This document shows, piece after piece, positions 63,257-64,000 of a stretch of 64,000 nucleotides of DNA. Position 1 is the first letter of the stretch. Every line of letters starts with the position of its first letter. This stretch comes from Xanthomonas hortorum (lineage in GTDB: Bacteria; Pseudomonadota; Gammaproteobacteria; Xanthomonadales; Xanthomonadaceae). The notes below the pieces were generated by a model. The model saw only the letters and a program-made list of their open reading frames with translations, was not told the DNA's origin and made no database searches. The DNA is taken from the NCBI RefSeq assembly GCF_024339125.1, contig NZ_CP101417.1:2181001-2245000 (forward strand), in the 5' to 3' direction. The position numbers and the translations under genes were made by a program.

Positions 63257-64000
63257 ATGACGAGCAAGCACGGATTGATGATGGCGCTAGGGCTGCTGGC
63301 AGGCATGTTCGGTGTCGCGGACGCGGCAGCGGCCGAAGACCTGCACTGCGAAGTCAGCAGCGACTACGACCTCACGCTCAACCCGCGCAGCCTGATCCTG
63401 ATCCGCGAATCGGGCACGCCGCAGCGTCTGGTGATGCGCCAGGGCGCGTTGTTCGTCGACGACCGCTGGGTCGCACTGAGCGCGGACGATCGCGCCCGCT
63501 TGATCCAGTTCGAGCGCCAGACCCGCGAGGTGGTACCGCTGGCGCAGGAGGTCGGGCGCGAAGCGGCCGACATCGCCGTCACCGCGCTGGGCGAGGTGGC
63601 GGCCGGTTTCAGCCGCACCCCGGAGGCCACCCGCACCCAGATGGCGAACGTGCGCGAGAAGATCGATACGCGCCTGAAGCAGAGCTTCAGCAAAAGCCAG
63701 CTCACCACGATCGACATCGATGACGACATCGGCGCCATGGTGGCCGAGCTGCTGCCGCAACTGATCGGCGATGTCGTCGCCGGTGCGGTGCAGTCGGCAT
63801 TGACCGGTAACGATGTGCAGCTGCGGTCGCTGGATGGCGTGGAAGCGCGCATCGAGCGCCTGATTGAGCCGCAGGCACGTGCGTTGCGGCCGCGCGCGCA
63901 GCAACTGTGCGAGCGGGTGGAAGCGCTCGATGGCTTGGACAATGCGCTGGCGTATCGTTTGCCCTCGGGCGAGCCACTGCAACTGTTGCGGGTGGATCGA
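63257..64000 (+). CDS. DUF2884 (YggN-like) exported protein, 5' part
   Basis: The gene runs off the window; 248 residues are visible. A signal peptide (MALGLLAGMFGVADAAAA) precedes CEVSSDYDLTLNPRSLILIR, VMRQGALFVDDRWVALSADD and RLIQFERQTREVVPLAQEVG, the DUF2884 core. A coiled region follows, then LTTIDIDDDIGAMVAELLPQ and RPRAQQLCERVEALDGLDNA. Proteins of this family are periplasmic and of unknown function. GGAG lies 8 bases before the ATG. Confidence 0.9.
   Translation, partial: MTSKHGLMMALGLLAGMFGVADAAAAEDLHCEVSSDYDLTLNPRSLILIRESGTPQRLVMRQGALFVDDRWVALSADDRARLIQFERQTREVVPLAQEVGREAADIAVTALGEVAAGFSRTPEATRTQMANVREKIDTRLKQSFSKSQLTTIDIDDDIGAMVAELLPQLIGDVVAGAVQSALTGNDVQLRSLDGVEARIERLIEPQARALRPRAQQLCERVEALDGLDNALAYRLPSGEPLQLLRVDR

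Overview
The window reads as chromosomal DNA of a Xanthomonas-type gammaproteobacterium. The evidence is high GC with strongly GC-biased third positions, a Xanthomonas-like gene repertoire (DUF3247, DUF3297, DUF3016, DUF6630 and DUF1415 proteins; motA-motB; dadA-dadX with a divergent Lrp regulator; metNIQ), and intergenic spaces filled with small palindromic repeats, including GTAG-type REP elements of the kind known in Xanthomonas and Stenotrophomonas. I see no tRNA, rRNA, CRISPR array, prophage or replication origin.

Layout. 1-5100: the end of a cytochrome bd subunit II gene, a small stress-flavoured set (DUF6766 membrane protein, SDR oxidoreductase) and a signalling set (sigma-54-type response regulator, an overlapping 75-residue protein with an H-box-like segment, a convergent lone receiver). 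5.4-8.7 kb: an unrecognised 190-residue protein, then manganese catalase and a DUF892 ferritin-like protein on the minus strand. 8.7-11.0 kb: a D-amino-acid-oxidase-like gene with a Tat-like leader, split by a 1.16-kb IS5-family element with intact CTAG duplications. 11.3-15.6 kb: a LytS/LytTR two-component pair, a lipoprotein and an amino-acid permease. 15.9-25.3 kb: mostly enzymes (DUF2236 protein, M13 metallopeptidase, glycosyltransferase, aldo/keto reductase, flavodoxin, LysR regulator, DoxX, LigB/DODA dioxygenase). 25.6-28.8 kb: a radical SAM protein paired with a DUF4130-UdgX uracil-DNA glycosylase, separated by a repeat-rich spacer with a 7-bp tandem repeat. 29-41 kb: fasciclin protein, secreted protein, Na+/H+ antiporter, ABC exporter, several DUF proteins, motB-motA and msrB. 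42-49 kb: lrp-dadA-dadX D-alanine catabolism, DUF3016 protein, a hybrid histidine kinase and DUF3247. 49-64 kb: sorbosone-dehydrogenase-like lipoprotein, rsmC-rsuA, SDR, DUF1415, yajQ with a coupled hydrolase, EamA transporter, metNIQ, OmpW, deoxyinosine glycosylase and a truncated DUF2884 gene.

Functional themes. Oxidative and DNA-damage defence recurs (Mn catalase, DUF892, MsrB, two uracil-DNA-glycosylase superfamily enzymes, radical SAM protein), as does signalling (two complete or partial two-component sets, a hybrid kinase, YajQ). D-amino-acid turnover appears twice: as an intact dad operon and as a separate oxidase gene inactivated by an IS.

Most unusual items: the perfectly reconstructable IS insertion; the UdgX/radical SAM pair; the yajQ-linked hydrolase whose conserved N-terminus has no standard start codon; the H-box mini-protein overlapping its response regulator; and a composite double-palindrome element present complete at 34.9 kb and, in the opposite orientation, at 51.5 kb, with partial copies elsewhere. 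Coordinates and frames were checked by hand; family assignments come from motif recognition, not database searches.
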